The translations under genes were made by a program, and so were the position numbers. This document shows positions 1-12,831 of a stretch of DNA of 64,000 nucleotides, piece after piece. Under the pieces are notes generated by a model, which was given only the letters and a program-made list of their open reading frames with translations, searched no databases and was not told the origin of the DNA. This stretch comes from Trichostrongylus colubriformis (Eukaryota > Nematoda > Chromadorea > Rhabditida > Trichostrongylidae), in the NCBI GenBank assembly GCA_963978905.1, contig OZ022256.1, positions 16,679,731 to 16,743,730 on the forward strand, written 5' to 3'. Each line of letters opens with the position of its first letter. Position 1 is the first letter of the stretch.

Positions 1-303
1 TCCGATTAATTTCAGTTCTGCTGCTTCTTTATTAGACATCTGTTCAAATGGTAATTTCTGTAGTTAAAAATATCACTTCACAAACTGGTTTATCGACTAT
101 CTTGTTGATTTATCAACTGCTGATGCTATTGACACTAACAATCAGGACCAGGCAATTATCACTTCCTTTGTGACAACTGTGGAGCACGAAGATCACTGGA
201 AGGTCAACAAGGCGGAAACAGCTCGACTAAGGTTTTGACGGGAATAATTCAAATCAGGCCACGACGATTTATACATAGAGCAACGCTGCGGATGAAGATG
301 TTC

Positions 304-793
304 CTTAAAGGCACATTCCAGGATTATCAGGATATCACATCTCCTGCCGTGGATGGATAGTTCGACCCAAGCCACGTAGGCTGTACCTTTACCGAGGCGT
401 GGGTGTCAGTTCCTGGAGCGTGCAGAGCCAAATAATCTAGCGCAACAGCTCGGCCCCGCCCACCTCAACCGGGGGTCTGCCTCTACTTTTAGACTCTTAT
501 CTTTGACATAGCTTGACCAGCTACTAGCCAGGATCTTTGAATTGGTAGTAAACCAATCGCCTCGTGAAGTAAACCCACTACTGAGTGACCTGACCCTACA
601 CTAGGCACGGGGACACTGCAGCACACCCCCGGCTGGGGTGGGCGGGGCCGAGCTGTTGCGCTAGATTCTTTGGCTCTGCACGCTCCAGGAACTGACATCC
701 ACGCCTCGGTAAAGGTACAGCCTACGTGGCTTGGGTCGAACTATCCATCCACGGCAAAAGATGTGATATCCCAATAATCCTGGAATGTGTCTT
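304..793. repeat. large inverted repeat (arms about 175 bp)
   Basis: The left arm (304-479) and right arm (617-793) are reverse complements with few differences, separated by a 137-bp loop. Each arm includes a GC-rich stretch that reads CTCGGCCCCGCCCACC in one orientation. Read outward, both arms encode the same peptide-like block WVELSIHG(R/K)RCDI followed by IILEC, so the fold-back was probably made from two copies of the end of a coding repeat. The same coding block recurs at 12,060. Bases 1-303 hold nothing else I recognise. Confidence 0.8.
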
Positions 794-800
794 CAAAATC

Positions 801-3800
801 AGGGCGCGTCCATACATCCAAGCAATCAGTGCATAAGTCCATTCAAGCAATCAGTGCATAAGTGATGCACAGCATAATTCAGGGGATGCGAGAATACCTA
901 GTTTTGCTCAAAAGTGCAGTGATAACCATACGTAACCGTTCGGAGACATGGACACTTCAACGTGGGCCCTCGAATGGTGTGCGCTGCCTCCGACCACCGC
1001 GCTACTGCGCTTCAGCCCCAGTAGTTCAGTAACTTGGTATTTTTTGCGATGATAGCTATAGTTGTGTTGGTAATACTCTGAAGCAAATTGGATTTCAGCC
1101 TGTGAAGAGCTCCCAAGACGATTTTTGATTGGGCGGACGTGTATGCACTTCTTTGCACAGCAGTAAAGTTTCTACTGGACTGGTGCGGTGACTGAGATCG
1201 AATCCCTTAAAATACCCTCCCTCCCATTTACAAAATTGCTTGCACGTAGCAAATTTCTCGCTCAAAACGAAACAACTTGAATTGAATACTGACAAATGCA
1301 CTGCGATTATTGAGGGACTACATATAGACATGTAGAATTAAAAGCTTCTACAACTAATAGCACACCTCTATGTGCATTTGAATAAGTAAATAAATATACA
1401 AGACAGCGGATGAAGGCTGAAACATGAAGGATCTCCAGTGAGCTCATTTTCCATAAATTTTTTTCCTAACCATACCATCGGGTTATCGAAGCTTTTGATC
1501 TGATTTCCCGAGCCGTAACTATCGAAACTTTTCTATTTTCATGGAGTGACTATATATCCAACCTAGCAACTGTGAAGTAAGCATTGTGTTCACAGGATAA
1601 TTAGAAACGTGTGATATTGTAGCATTGAAGTGATTCCATTTTTTCGTCTTCCTTGTCTATCTGCATGTGACACTCTATTTTGGCATACGCCACGCACTCG
1701 ATCCTCCTTTAGTATTACAGTGATATTTGAAAGCCTTATTTGAATACACTGCAGGACTATTTTGTATTAGGAGAGTTAAGATTGGTTATTGAAATGTACT
1801 GACTGATGCTGTAAAAAATTACGAATGAAAATACGAAAAAGTGTCAAAGAAAGCACATCTGCCATAGAAACTAAGAAGCTGTAATCGTGCAAAAACGACA
1901 TGTTTGTCTCTAAAAATTTGAACATGTTTACTTAGGTCAAATACAGCTCTTAAGGCATAGGCATACCGTCTCAGCAGATTGTTCCCATGTAGTGGTAATC
2001 CTCTCTACGATTCCTCTCATACAGAGGCACATAGCACAATCTCCAGGGATCAACAACGTACCTGCCGACTGAAGAGGTCAGACCATCAAAAAAATCATCA
2101 TTTCCTTACGCTCCTCTGCAATATGCGAAAAAATTGAAAGTAATCAGTTACATAAATGCAAAAAATGGTTTATCTTGCCTGATCATTTGTAACTTTCTTA
2201 TTTCAATAATGCTCTACAGAATTATAAGGTAAGTGCAAAATTTACAAGGTGTTTTTGTAGACGGATTCAAAATTGAAAAAAAATGCTAGCAACTACTACG
2301 GTAGCTCAGAAAATATATACTCTGGTAATTTTTGGAACCGCTGTGGACAAAAATTGATAATAAAGGTGAAAAAAGCTTGTTAATCTATTTTTTCGTAAAA
2401 TTTTACCTACAAAAGCATGCTAGCTTTGCAATAACCTACTATGCGGAATTGGAGCCCGCAGTGGGATTTGTTTTCGTGAAGGGTCCTTGAATGGCAGTTT
2501 CTGAAAGTCCACCTTCGATTGATACATATTATAGCAACATAGCTTGGCAATAGTTTCTTCCTCGTTGTTTCTTACTAGGAGCCGTGGAGGTGATTTGTCG
2601 GTCGCATATGTTTGTCCACAAATCACTCTACTCGGCGGATTAACCCCAACTAACCCCGCACTTTTGCCAGTACTCTTCTGCCCACTGAGACTCCCGTACT
2701 CTCCTTCCCCATCAATGCACTGCAAGAAATATTTGATCTTCATGAACTGCATGTGCTACTTTATTTTGACAACTGTGGCAGTTTCGATTTACAATCTGCG
2801 TCCACATTAACTCATTATCTTTTATTGCCCTTAATAGGTCTGATAGGCGTCCCACGGTGACGAAGTTCATAAGCTACTGCCTTGCCATTTACCAATTGCT
2901 ACATCGAATTTTCCGTGGACTTTTCACATCCAACTTCTTGGCAGTCATTTAGCGTGCTGTGGCAAGATAATCCCTGTGATTGATAGCGTTTCCCAATTGG
3001 CAAAACTGTTCCACAATATTGGGACCGACACGCCATGAACGTAGTGTACTCTGCCACCCGTCTGTCCCCGACGTTTACACGAAAGGACAGTGGCACTTCT
3101 GCACCAAAACCCATCCGGGCAGATGGCAGTGCTCGGTGCCTGTGACTCTAGCGCCCTCCCTAATATGGTGCATGAGTGTTAAATGAAGAGACAAAGATCG
3201 CGAGGCACATCGGCCATCGCTAGTTGCAGGTGTCTCGGCCGAGACATCTGGTCTGAAGGACAGCGCCCTACCCACGAACTCCCCATCAGTTCATGTTTCA
3301 GTTCGGGCTAATTTCCACATGTTGGTTCCGCTAAAGCCTCGAACTTTCTTTAGGAAATCATTTTCTGAGCTCCTGGTTCACTTGTATCCATCTCCCCCAG
3401 CGTGACCGTCACCTCACCGGAGCACCGCCTCCTTCGCCATCTTGCCCGCCTATACGGTCCTCTTCAACCGCAACTATGACCGTTGTTCCGTGTGTCTCAT
3501 TGAGCGATTGTGCCAAGTTTTCAAAACACTGTCAATCGCTAGTCCATAGAATCATACATACGTTCGTGGACTCTCAGGAAACTGTCTCCGGCGAAGTTTC
3601 ACTTTTCCATATGGTCTGGCGCCAAAAAGGCGTGCCACTATGCCAGCGATCTGATAGGATGCCGCGCGTACGTGTCATTTTTCTGCTTCCAGAACGGAAG
3701 GGGATAGCATTACGGACGTAGCAGAGGGGTCAGACGGCTGGTTAATCGTGCGAACTCAATTCCTACGTTTTCGAAAGAACCACCACGCACGGGAAGATGC

Positions 3801-6800
3801 TGTCATGGAGGTTCACCCATCTGTGAAGTAATCGCCTCATCGCAGTAGCGAATCTAGCGAATCTACTTTTTTGATTCTTTTTTCGTTTCTTACAAGTGCA
3901 ACTCTTTTTCTCACTTTTTTCGCCACATAGTACAAGTGCACCTTTCTGGGTGTGGCCCATTGAGGTATTTGTGATTATCACGAATGACCGGTAGCTTTGA
4001 ATATAAGGCAGTGGGCTTCTATTAAGCTGTTCAAGCCATAATTGTTTGATGCCTTGGTACTCTAGCATAGTTTTTAGCAGTGTTTCCTTTTCGCAGAGCT
4101 GTGATGAATCTTCCGGTCTTAGATTTATACGGCCTCTTGAGACGATAATCATGACCACCGTCTCCAGGATAGCTATCATCTCATCTTCTTGGTGCTAGAA
4201 AAAAAGGTGGTATATCTGCTTACAGTGGTCATCCTATAATCCCTATAAGCGCTTAGCATCCAGAATTTTCGAAGCAACTCGAATACGTGGCGTATCCGTA
4301 AGGGATGGATCCACGCCAGGATTCAAACACCGCATATGTACTGCGGTATCTTTCCCAGTTCCTTCGAGACACAGTGTGTACCATCTGTACCTCTATATGG
4401 CCCCCAATAGCCTACTCGTGGTAGACGTTTCGCGGGTGCTGCGATGTTCTGTGATATACATCTGTAGCACATCGTTGTTGCAGGTTGTGCTCTCTCGTGC
4501 TGGCGTTTATGTTGTGTTTGCGTGAGCGACACGATGAACGTCTATGAGATATATGTGATAGAACGAAGAAAGAGACATCACGAGCGAATTATCACGGAGG
4601 TCTCGCTGGGAGTGGGGTCATATAAGCGGCATTTGAGATAATTAACTGGTTTCACTTCATGACGTGCTGAATGACCATGAGGACACCTGGGCGAGGGCTA
4701 CATGATATAGACGATCAATCGATATCTGATTGATCGCTATCTAATAGTTGCCGGTTACTTGATAATATATAATAGCCAGCCAACCAGCCATTCAGCAGTC
4801 AGCAGCCACGCACACCTGTCAATTTGTACTATTAACGATTTAATGAGTCATCCACCATGTACAGTCGAATGTTAGCGAATCATTACATCAATAGAACTGT
4901 GGACTGAATGAAGCTTGGAAACTGTTCGCTTTTCGCATTTCAATTGAAATTTTTTTCCTCGACTTTTTGAAGAACTTTCAGAAATTGAACTATTCCTTTG
5001 ATGTGTGCCATGCACACGACAGTCTTTCGAACTGTGACGATATTTGAACGTATTGTGTTAATGCATGATTAGTACGGCCCTTTTCCACAACTTTTTTTAG
5101 AATACGACGTAAATATGTTCAAAAAAGGTCACAAAAACCACAATACTAGTTAATAAACCGATCATAGTCGGCCTATGCAAAGGCTAACAAGTCTGAGCCA
5201 AATCACAGAGGGGCATCTGTCAAAAAAAAAGGTTCCTCTACTCATATCTGATCCGCCGAATTCTCCTTCGAAACAGGAATTTTTCGTTCTTGTCGTTCCA
5301 CACTCTTTTTTGTCTCAGAAATTTTTGTATTTTTATTCGTGCAATACGTAATTATCTGATGTCCGATTTCGTAGTTCACTGTGTCTCTCGTGTAGAACTG
5401 CTGCCAGAACGTCACCACGGTCTGAATGAAGTGTGCTGTGTGTAAGATTGGAGGTGTGCCACCAAAAAATTTGACGACCTATCGCGTGTGCATCTAGGCT
5501 TTGCAGGCCATATATTTGCCACACTCTGAACACGCATCGGTTTTGAGATCCCTCTAAATGCGAAGAATTGTCCCTCGTAAGAAAGGTGTACAGTTTTTCG
5601 TTTCGCCTCAACGTGTTATCCAAGATGATCAAACGTGATTTTACCGCTTTTCCCCGTACTCCCCAGTTACTCCTGCTTGACACTCCATAATACTTCTGCA
5701 AATTTTCTTTTTCTCCAAACCGCATCGAGCTCAAAATAGCCGCTCTTTTTCCACCAAAGCCCGGTAATTCATTCATTTCCTTCGGAGAAGCACGAAATTG
5801 CATGTTTCGAAATCGGTTTTTTCTCAGCAGTGCTTTTCAGACTTCATTTCTTACACCCTCATTTCCTCTGAACCGCCTTCAAGCCCATCCAAGTCAAACC
5901 GATTTGTACAATTATTGGCCTTTTACTCGTAGGCCTTGAAATATATATTTCTGGCGTGAAAGGAATTTACTACAATAGAATGCAAAAAGTACGGCATTAC
6001 GTAAACTACGGTTATGTCTCTCCTTACCCACTAAGTGAGCATACAAGGCAAATACTAAGAAGTGTTTCGTTCTTGTCTACGGGCACCCGCAAAGAAGGAG
6101 GTCAGCTAGTTCTTCTATTGCTCGAATAAGCTAAATTTCTATTCATGAAATAAGAAAAGCCATCGGCTTCAATTGTTTCTTTTTGGGACACGCCGTGCAT
6201 CCTACATCCTCTGAAAATCGTAGTACCAAATGGGATAAAGTTCAGCTTAACTGCTTCGTACTAAACGTACTAAATTTAGCTTGTATTAGTACACACATGG
6301 GCTACCCAATGTATAATTCAGTATAGCTCCAATAAGGATCCAGCATCAGCCAATCTCTTGTTGATTGGTCGCGCATTTTAGCTCCACTCGGAATCGTGAA
6401 TAATGCGATTTAGCCTATACAATGCCTTGCGGGGACCAACCATAGTACAAATCGGTGCTCTGTTCCTCCCAAACGGGTCTGGAACCGATTCACCGATCCG
6501 CAGATATGAGGGCTTCTTGGCTCGTGTGCACCAGGATCTGGTCCTTGGACCATGCTAAAGAGAGCGGCGCCACTTTTCATTACACCACCACCGCCCAATT
6601 AGTTTATTGTGAACTTATCATGGCACGTGTTGTTTTTTGTCCCTACCCCTATAAGAATACTGATAAGTGTTAGCTGTCGTCCAAGGGTAGCTGTCAAATG
6701 GGATGATTCGACTTTATGATTAAAGGCTCTTCCAACTGAAAGATTTTTCTGAAATTTAATCTCAATTCTTTTTCCATTTTACTATCACTTTTCCTGACAT

Positions 6801-7430
6801 CTTCAACACCCCTCGAGCGATTTCTGGTAGCGCATAGATGCTCTTCCCGCCTTCTGTGATCAAAAGCATTCAAAACACTCAGAAGTATCAATTTTTCCCA
6901 TGCCCTTTCTGATGTGTTTGCCGTTGAAGGCAGTTCGCCTTTCATGTATCGTTTCCACAAGAAAATTCTAACTAGAACTGGAAGCACACCAGTATTAATT
7001 TTACGTTTTTTTTGACCTTTTTCCTGAGCCGTTCCACTGGGACGATGTCGAGATTGCAAGTAATGTTCTGACAATGAGACGAAAACACATGGAGCATACA
7101 GGGATGGCTGATGGCTGATTCGTTCCCAGTTTCACCTGTGCTGTTTTGCTAACATCGACCAACGGCAGTAGTCAGAAATGATATTTTGGCTGATCGGAAA
7201 CGAACAGCGTCCAGAATCACCAATTCTTATCCCGTTAAATGCGCTGGCAATCCGCTCTAAGCTTATTTTTCTGATCACACCAACAGTTTTTCACAAACTT
7301 CAGTGCTCGCGTCAAGTCTTTTTTGCCAGCTTTCAAACGTTTGTCCATGGCCGCGTCCATTTTTTGTACTTCTTCACTTGGGGAGCCCTGCTGTCTTCCT
7401 ACATCGCCTCGAGTTGCACATGTGTTGCAA
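801..7430. other. no gene recognised (5' intergenic, part 1)
   Basis: Sequence is AT-rich and unstructured. Open frames occur on the minus strand at 5,333-5,803 (156 codons) and 3,763-4,179 (138 codons), but neither has recognisable domains, plausible flanking splice structure or consistent codon preference, so they are not annotated. A duplicated 23-bp phrase (AGCAATCAGTGCATAAGT) occurs near 822 and 846. Confidence 0.5.
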
Positions 7431-7439
7431 GTGAGTGAG

Positions 7440-8140
7440 CTGTCTCGTAGCTCGTACGAAATGAAAGCGCGGGTCGGCTGGTCCGAGCATCGTCACCGTC
7501 GCTGCCACCGCTACCTACACCACTTCATCCTGCGGTCAATCCGTTCCTATACGCCAAGTCTTCGTTTCTATCGCGCAAAGGTCGTCGTCATCCAGTCATA
7601 TCAGCCCTCACGATCGCCAAATGATAGACTCCTATTCTATGATCGGTCAACGTATCGGGCAACCCGAAGCTTTCCTCAGCGAGGGTTTCAAGCTCCGGAT
7701 GAGCCTCAACCGCAGGGCTCTCATGGTGGTCAAGCGACAAGGGATGTTATCGCCCGCCGACTGGGGCAAAAGCGAGACCGCTGCGATGTACACACACGCA
7801 CATGTCGCACCCCGATAGCGCCATTATTTTGCTTCGACAATGGTGAAACATGCGCTGTTCATTGTGCATGTATGTATGTATGTGTGTGTAACTTCTTGTT
7901 TCGCCCGTATGTTGCCTGTTGCTTTTCCAATTAGAATTTTCGCGCGGATGGCGAATTTTCGCGCGGCTTCTGCCGATGCCATGGTGGTGCTCATGTGCGT
8001 CGCGCGATCGTCTTTTGTCTCCGTCGATCGTTCTCTTCATCAATTCTCTTTTTCTCAGTAGATCTTTCATCAGTTTTCTGCTGATCGAATACACCGCCGA
8101 GCCATCGGTCGATACTAGCACCACGGCAGAGGCTAACATC
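7440..8140. other. GC- and CpG-rich block of unknown role
   Basis: This 700-bp stretch is clearly richer in G+C and CpG than its surroundings and contains long open frames on both strands (plus 7,323-7,934, 203 codons; minus 7,747-8,139, 130 codons). The encoded peptides are dominated by Arg, Ser and His, which is what GC-rich noncoding DNA tends to give, and no domain is recognisable. It also holds a TGTATG/TGTG microsatellite near 7,868-7,890. It could be a distal promoter, an upstream exon of gon-1, or a piece of an unrelated gene. Confidence 0.35.
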
Positions 8141-8149
8141 TGATCGCAT

Positions 8150-10050
8150 AGTCACCTCAGCTTCCGTTCATTGTGACATCCTACTTTTCCATTTTTCGCA
8201 CTCTCTTGCTACTTGAGCCTTGCCTGAAGGTGGTCCTCTGCTTATATGCTCATCTTGCCTTTGAATTTTCCTTTCCTCCTCCCATGGCTATGATCAATTA
8301 CCTGCAACGTCAATTTTTCTAGTTGCAAGTAAAGCTATAGCATAAGCAAGGTCAAATGATAAATCCTTGATTAGTACCAGTCCATGACAATCAACCTTTG
8401 GATTTCTTAGTGGTGGAATCATTGCTGACTTACTCGTCTGAAGATAAAAAGCATTAATATGAACTAATGTAGATGTTATTCATATAAATCATAAAGAAAT
8501 CGTAGTATTATATATCGGTTGTAAAGGCCGGCCCCTCGATTCGTTGTATAGGTCAAGTCGCAATCAAACGAATTACGTCTCGAAGTAGAGTGTGTGGCGC
8601 ATCCCCGAAGATTTTTTGGTGCCGCTTGTTTTATCTTTTTTTATTGATCTTATAACCATTTACTGGTAACATTTTTGCCATCTCTACACCACCCCTCTCA
8701 AGAACCTTGAAAAAGGAACTATTTTGAAATTGCCGTCGATTAGCCCTATCCATATAGTACATATGTGGAATAGTTTCATGCAAATTTCCGTTGCTGCTCT
8801 CATTTCTTCTTGTAGTTCTCTTTCTTTGAGTTTTTACCCTCAACAGTGTACTTTTTGGGCATTGAATGACTTGGCTTGCCTTGCCCTCCCGGTTGCCCTT
8901 TCTTGGTTTGCGAAAACAAAGCAAATTTTCCATTTGAGCGGGCCACTGTGGTCGACTAGTAGTACTACGACGATCGGACCAATGCGATCATCCATCCGTT
9001 TTTCGAGCGTATATTTCTGCGTAGTATATGTGAGTGTGTGTGTGTGCGAAATTGCACGTCAGTTGGTGTTCAGATCCCCCCGTCTTGTGGCATTTTATTC
9101 AGGACGCGGACAACTCTGACCACTGTGATTTTTGCGAGCAGCCGCCGCTGCCGTGGTGTATAGTTTGGCGGAAATGGCATCATGCCAAAACTAGATGGTC
9201 AGTTCGTTCCGTTCCCAGGCCCAGTATCCCTATCCCTCCTCGTGCACACTGGGCGCTATGGCTTGTTCTTTCTCGCTCAATCAGACATTCAGTCAATTTG
9301 TTAATGTCGTACGCGCGATGTACCGAGTGATATATAGGGGGATTACCTTCTTCTCTATGAAGGCATTTTCTTCTTTGCTTCTGCGGTCGAGCAGCAGACC
9401 GGGAAGTGCTCATTGCCAACGATGGAGTGCTTTTCTGCATTTCACCTCCCGCCGGCAATCTTTCACTCGGCTCGGAGTCCTCTTTTCCTTTCTCGATCCA
9501 TTGAATGCCGTTATGATTTACCGTGTGACTCTACTGTTTTGCGAAGTAACCCGTGTATCTCGCCATTAATCTCGGTAGTAAGGTAACGTTTTGATCTGGT
9601 AGATAGCAATCGGAACAAATTTGCGCTTTTCTCAAGGACTTCTCAGTACTTTTAACCGCAACTACTTTAATGGGACGGTTAAAAAAGCAATTTGAGAATT
9701 TCAAGACTTCATCAACGTTTGAATTTTTCGGTCGACACTATTTCTGTGTAGTTTGAACAGTTGAAGGTCATCGAATGCTTTTTCGTATTCATCATTAAGT
9801 TTTCGATCCTTCTATTAAGTGTGTACTAATGTTCGAAATACTAATTCACTATAAATGATAGAGTATTCGATGCTGATCAGTCCCGCTGAAGGCTCAGCGC
9901 ATTTTTATGCTTCCAATTCAAAATCGATGATGCATTAGAATGCGTGTTTGACCAATACAATGATTACGGGGCTAGCCGATTTTTCATCCAGTTCATGTTT
10001 CCGTATCCTCGCAGTACGTGAGTTATAGCGGAGCCCCCTGTCACCATACT
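8150..10050. other. no gene recognised (5' intergenic, part 2)
   Basis: AT-rich sequence with overlapping short open frames on both strands around 8,630-9,570 and a short TGTGTG microsatellite near 9,029-9,043. No conserved protein block, RNA gene or repeat structure was recognised. Confidence 0.4.
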
Positions 10051-10057
10051 ATACATA

Positions 10058-10810
10058 TACAGGGGGTGCCAAAAAAAAAGTAATTTTGTCTCCTCCACTT
10101 TCGACCCCATTTAGCCAAACTACAGTAAATTCTATTGAGGTATTCTCATCCCCAGAAACAAGAGCAGACCTAACTCTATCACTATACTCCGTGGCAGCCT
10201 CCTGCACGAGCAGGAACGGGAGCAAGGAAAGACTGAGCAAGATGTATCACCTCAACTGGGCAAAATCCGAATTTTCTTCGCCCTCTTTCACAACCTTGCT
10301 GACGTCCGTTCAATGTGGGTACCTAAGGGGATTCATACCGGATGGTGTTCTTTAACATTGCGTTTTTCCCGGGTTCCCAGCGCCCTTCGTTTCCAAGAGC
10401 CAAAACGTTCCCCTACCACTGAAACCCCTCCGGAGGCGGATTTGAGGCATGAAAATGATACTTTGGATCATAGCAGCCTTGTCCAAGCAGCAGGGGCTCT
10501 GTGACTTCCAAGAACCAAAGGGCCAACCCTCAGGAAGCTCCCCACAAAAGACCTACCACGGAGCTTGGCTCCACTGTTTTTAGCGAATTTTTAAATGTAG
10601 GTACTCCGAAGCCCGACTGCGCCGAATGAAACCTCCGTATTTTTATGAACATGAACGTGAGGAGCCACAGCTTGTTCCTACTTTTAGAGGAAGAACATTT
10701 TGGGAATGTTTTGCCCCAATACCTTTATCTCTTTCGTTTCCCTACGTTTTGTAAAATTGGCAGATGTGAGCCGTGGGCAAAATTACTTTTTTTTTGGCAC
10801 CCCCTGTATA
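10058..10810. mobile_element. MITE-like element with GGGGGTGCC termini
   Basis: The ends are inverted repeats of about 30 bp: TACAGGGGGTGCC followed by an A-run and AGTAATTTTG on the left, and the mirror image CAAAATTACTTTTTTT then GGCACCCCCTGTA on the right. Both ends are bordered by TA, which fits a Tc1/mariner-type target site. The 700-bp interior has an 89-codon open frame but no recognisable transposase, so this is a non-autonomous copy. Confidence 0.75.
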
Positions 10811-11442
10811 CATTGCCCCCGTCCACCACACATATCACGGTAAAAAATACTCCACCGGATGGTAGCTCAATGGGAAGGGGAGCCATTTCTATACCTTCAT
10901 TCCATGAATAGACCCCTAGGCATCAGTGCCCTCTCATTAGCCCCTATGCTAGTTTTTCAGAGGAGGAAGAGGAACGTAAAGAGGGGTCTGGATGGTGGGC
11001 TCATGAGTGCAAAGAAGGTTTGTCACTGTGAACCATGATGTGGAGAACAGACTCAGTTGAAAATGCCTTGGGAAAAGGCTGCATTTAGGCACCTGGAGAG
11101 ATGGCATTCCTGATCGAGCTGAGGTAGCATGGAGGAGGGCGACCGTGAAAGGGAAGGGAGAGTTGTGAAGAAATTTAGAAAAAAAAAGGCTGAAAATAGT
11201 GAATTCGATGGAGTTATTCCAGATCTCTCTTTTTCTATTTTTTTCAATTTTTGCTTACGTTCTCCTTTTATAAGTAAAAAGTCATAATTCATCGACTCGG
11301 AACGGCTATCTTCCTCCTAAGCATTTTTGTCCAGAAGCCAGAGAAAATAGGGTGAAAGAAAAGAAGAGAAGTAATTATATAATGGTATCTTTTTGAAGCT
11401 CTTTCAAAAACTGAACACCACCATCCATGCCCCAACACCACC

Positions 11443-11523
11443 GTGGGTGTATATCGCTAGGACAGAAACGTCGCGTGCCGAACACGGCCACGCGACGGTT
11501 CTGTCCTAGCGATATACACCCAC
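11443..11523. repeat. near-perfect 35-bp hairpin with flanking direct repeat
   Basis: Left arm 11,443-11,477 and right arm 11,489-11,523 pair with one mismatch over 35 bp around an 11-nt loop. The arm starts GGGTGTATATCGCTAGGACA, similar to the end of the Mutator-like family described at 29,937. A direct repeat ACACCACCGT borders both sides, as expected for a 9-10 bp target duplication. It is therefore best read as a minimal fold-back member of that family. Confidence 0.75.
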
Positions 11524-12059
11524 ACCACCGTGAACCCATGCCTCCCTCTTGTCATCTTAAGGTTCACGAGAGAGGAAAAGAAGGATTATAAAACAGTAGG
11601 ATCTCAACTTTTTGGCAGGCTCGTATCACTGCCTTTTAGCCTAAACAGTAAGTTAATGTCATATGCTACCTTGAGTGGGTAAAGCGCTGAATTGTGAAAT
11701 AATGGTGCCATGAGCAAGTCAGAGATAGCACCTGTTATCCATGTGAGGAATACACGAAGAAAAGTACGAAATAAGCATCGAAAATGGCAAAATAAGGCAT
11801 CCTGGCATGTGTTCTTATGCGAGATTGCCGCATGAAAGTGGGCTCTTAGACTGTTCCCACTGAAAGGTATCATGAGCAACTCTGATTGTGAGATACCACC
11901 TGCTTCCCATGTCCACGTTTCCTTTACTACTGGAGTTTTCCCCTTTCCTTATCTTATCGCTCAAATCACAGGCTTGCCTTGCCACGTTCGCTCGGTTGTT
12001 GCCACCGTTGCTGTCGTCATTGACAGCAGTCGCGTCTGAAGTGGGCAGGTCTGAACTGC

Positions 12060-12236
12060 ATGATGGAGTCGTACCTAATAATCCTGGAATGTGCCTTTGA
12101 GGAAGATTCGAAAGCAGACTTCTGTGAAAGGTTGAAAGCTGGTGAATTAATTGAAAAGACTGGGCAAATAGCACTGGGTATCTTGCGGCTTACTATCAGT
12201 ACACTTCCCTGCTCCAAAAGAGAACGGCTAGCATGA
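12060..12236 (+). pseudogene. short coding-like repeat fragment (58 codons), unknown family
   Basis: An open frame of 58 codons begins with two Met codons and reads YLIILECAFEEDSKADFCER, then LKAGELIEKTGQIALGILRL. The IILECAF core is the same as in both arms of the inverted repeat at 304-793, and AATGTGCCTTTGA also recurs at about 41,850. I do not recognise the family. Because the sequence is dispersed and occurs in inverted pairs, it is more likely a repeat or retrocopy fragment than a host gene. Confidence 0.4.
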
Positions 12237-12831
12237 GGAAAACAAAGTGTCAAGTGGGTGGCAACGGCCCTTTCTCTCTGTTGCGCCATGCATTCGAACG
12301 CTTTGAAAATGTTGTAGGTCTGATCCATGCAGACAACGGAGGTCTGTGTTTTAGTCTTTTTAAACAGTACAACAACATATGATGAATGAGTCTTGGGTCT
12401 GACTAGGCCTTGGTGGGATCCTTCTACGAGCATGAAATTCTCAGGCACGCCTCTTCCCACCAGACTAACATCAACCGTCCCTTCACACAGTATGTAGCTA
12501 ACCGACCTCAAAATTTTCGCAGGGTTTCAAATGCACCATGTGGCGCCCCTATCAACTTATCTGGGGTACCTAGTGGCAATTGGATGACCTTCGGACGATC
12601 TTGTGCTGAACATTCTAATTTTTCCCTTAATTCAAAAAATTCTGGATAATTTTGGAAAAAAGATTTCTGTCAGGTTTCTCCTTCTCTTGCTTCCCCTTAA
12701 TTATTCTTTTCTTTCGATTTTCGAAGCTCATTCTTGCCATGATTGATCTAGAAGTGATCCTCTGTAAACTGAAAATGGCCGTTTTCTTGATCAGTATTTA
12801 AATCCACAAATCGAGGAAAATTCGCCCCGTT

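Noticed and set aside
3763..4179. 138-codon minus-strand open frame
   Set aside because: Lys/Ser-rich translation without any motif; AT-rich low-complexity sequence explains it.
5333..5803. 156-codon minus-strand open frame
   Set aside because: No recognisable domain, no supporting splice sites or neighbours, and length within what chance can give in this window.
7323..7934. 203-codon plus-strand open frame
   Set aside because: Longest frame upstream of gon-1, but Arg/Ser/His-rich and overlapped by an equally open opposite-strand frame; better explained by high GC content. The region is reported as a block of unknown role instead.
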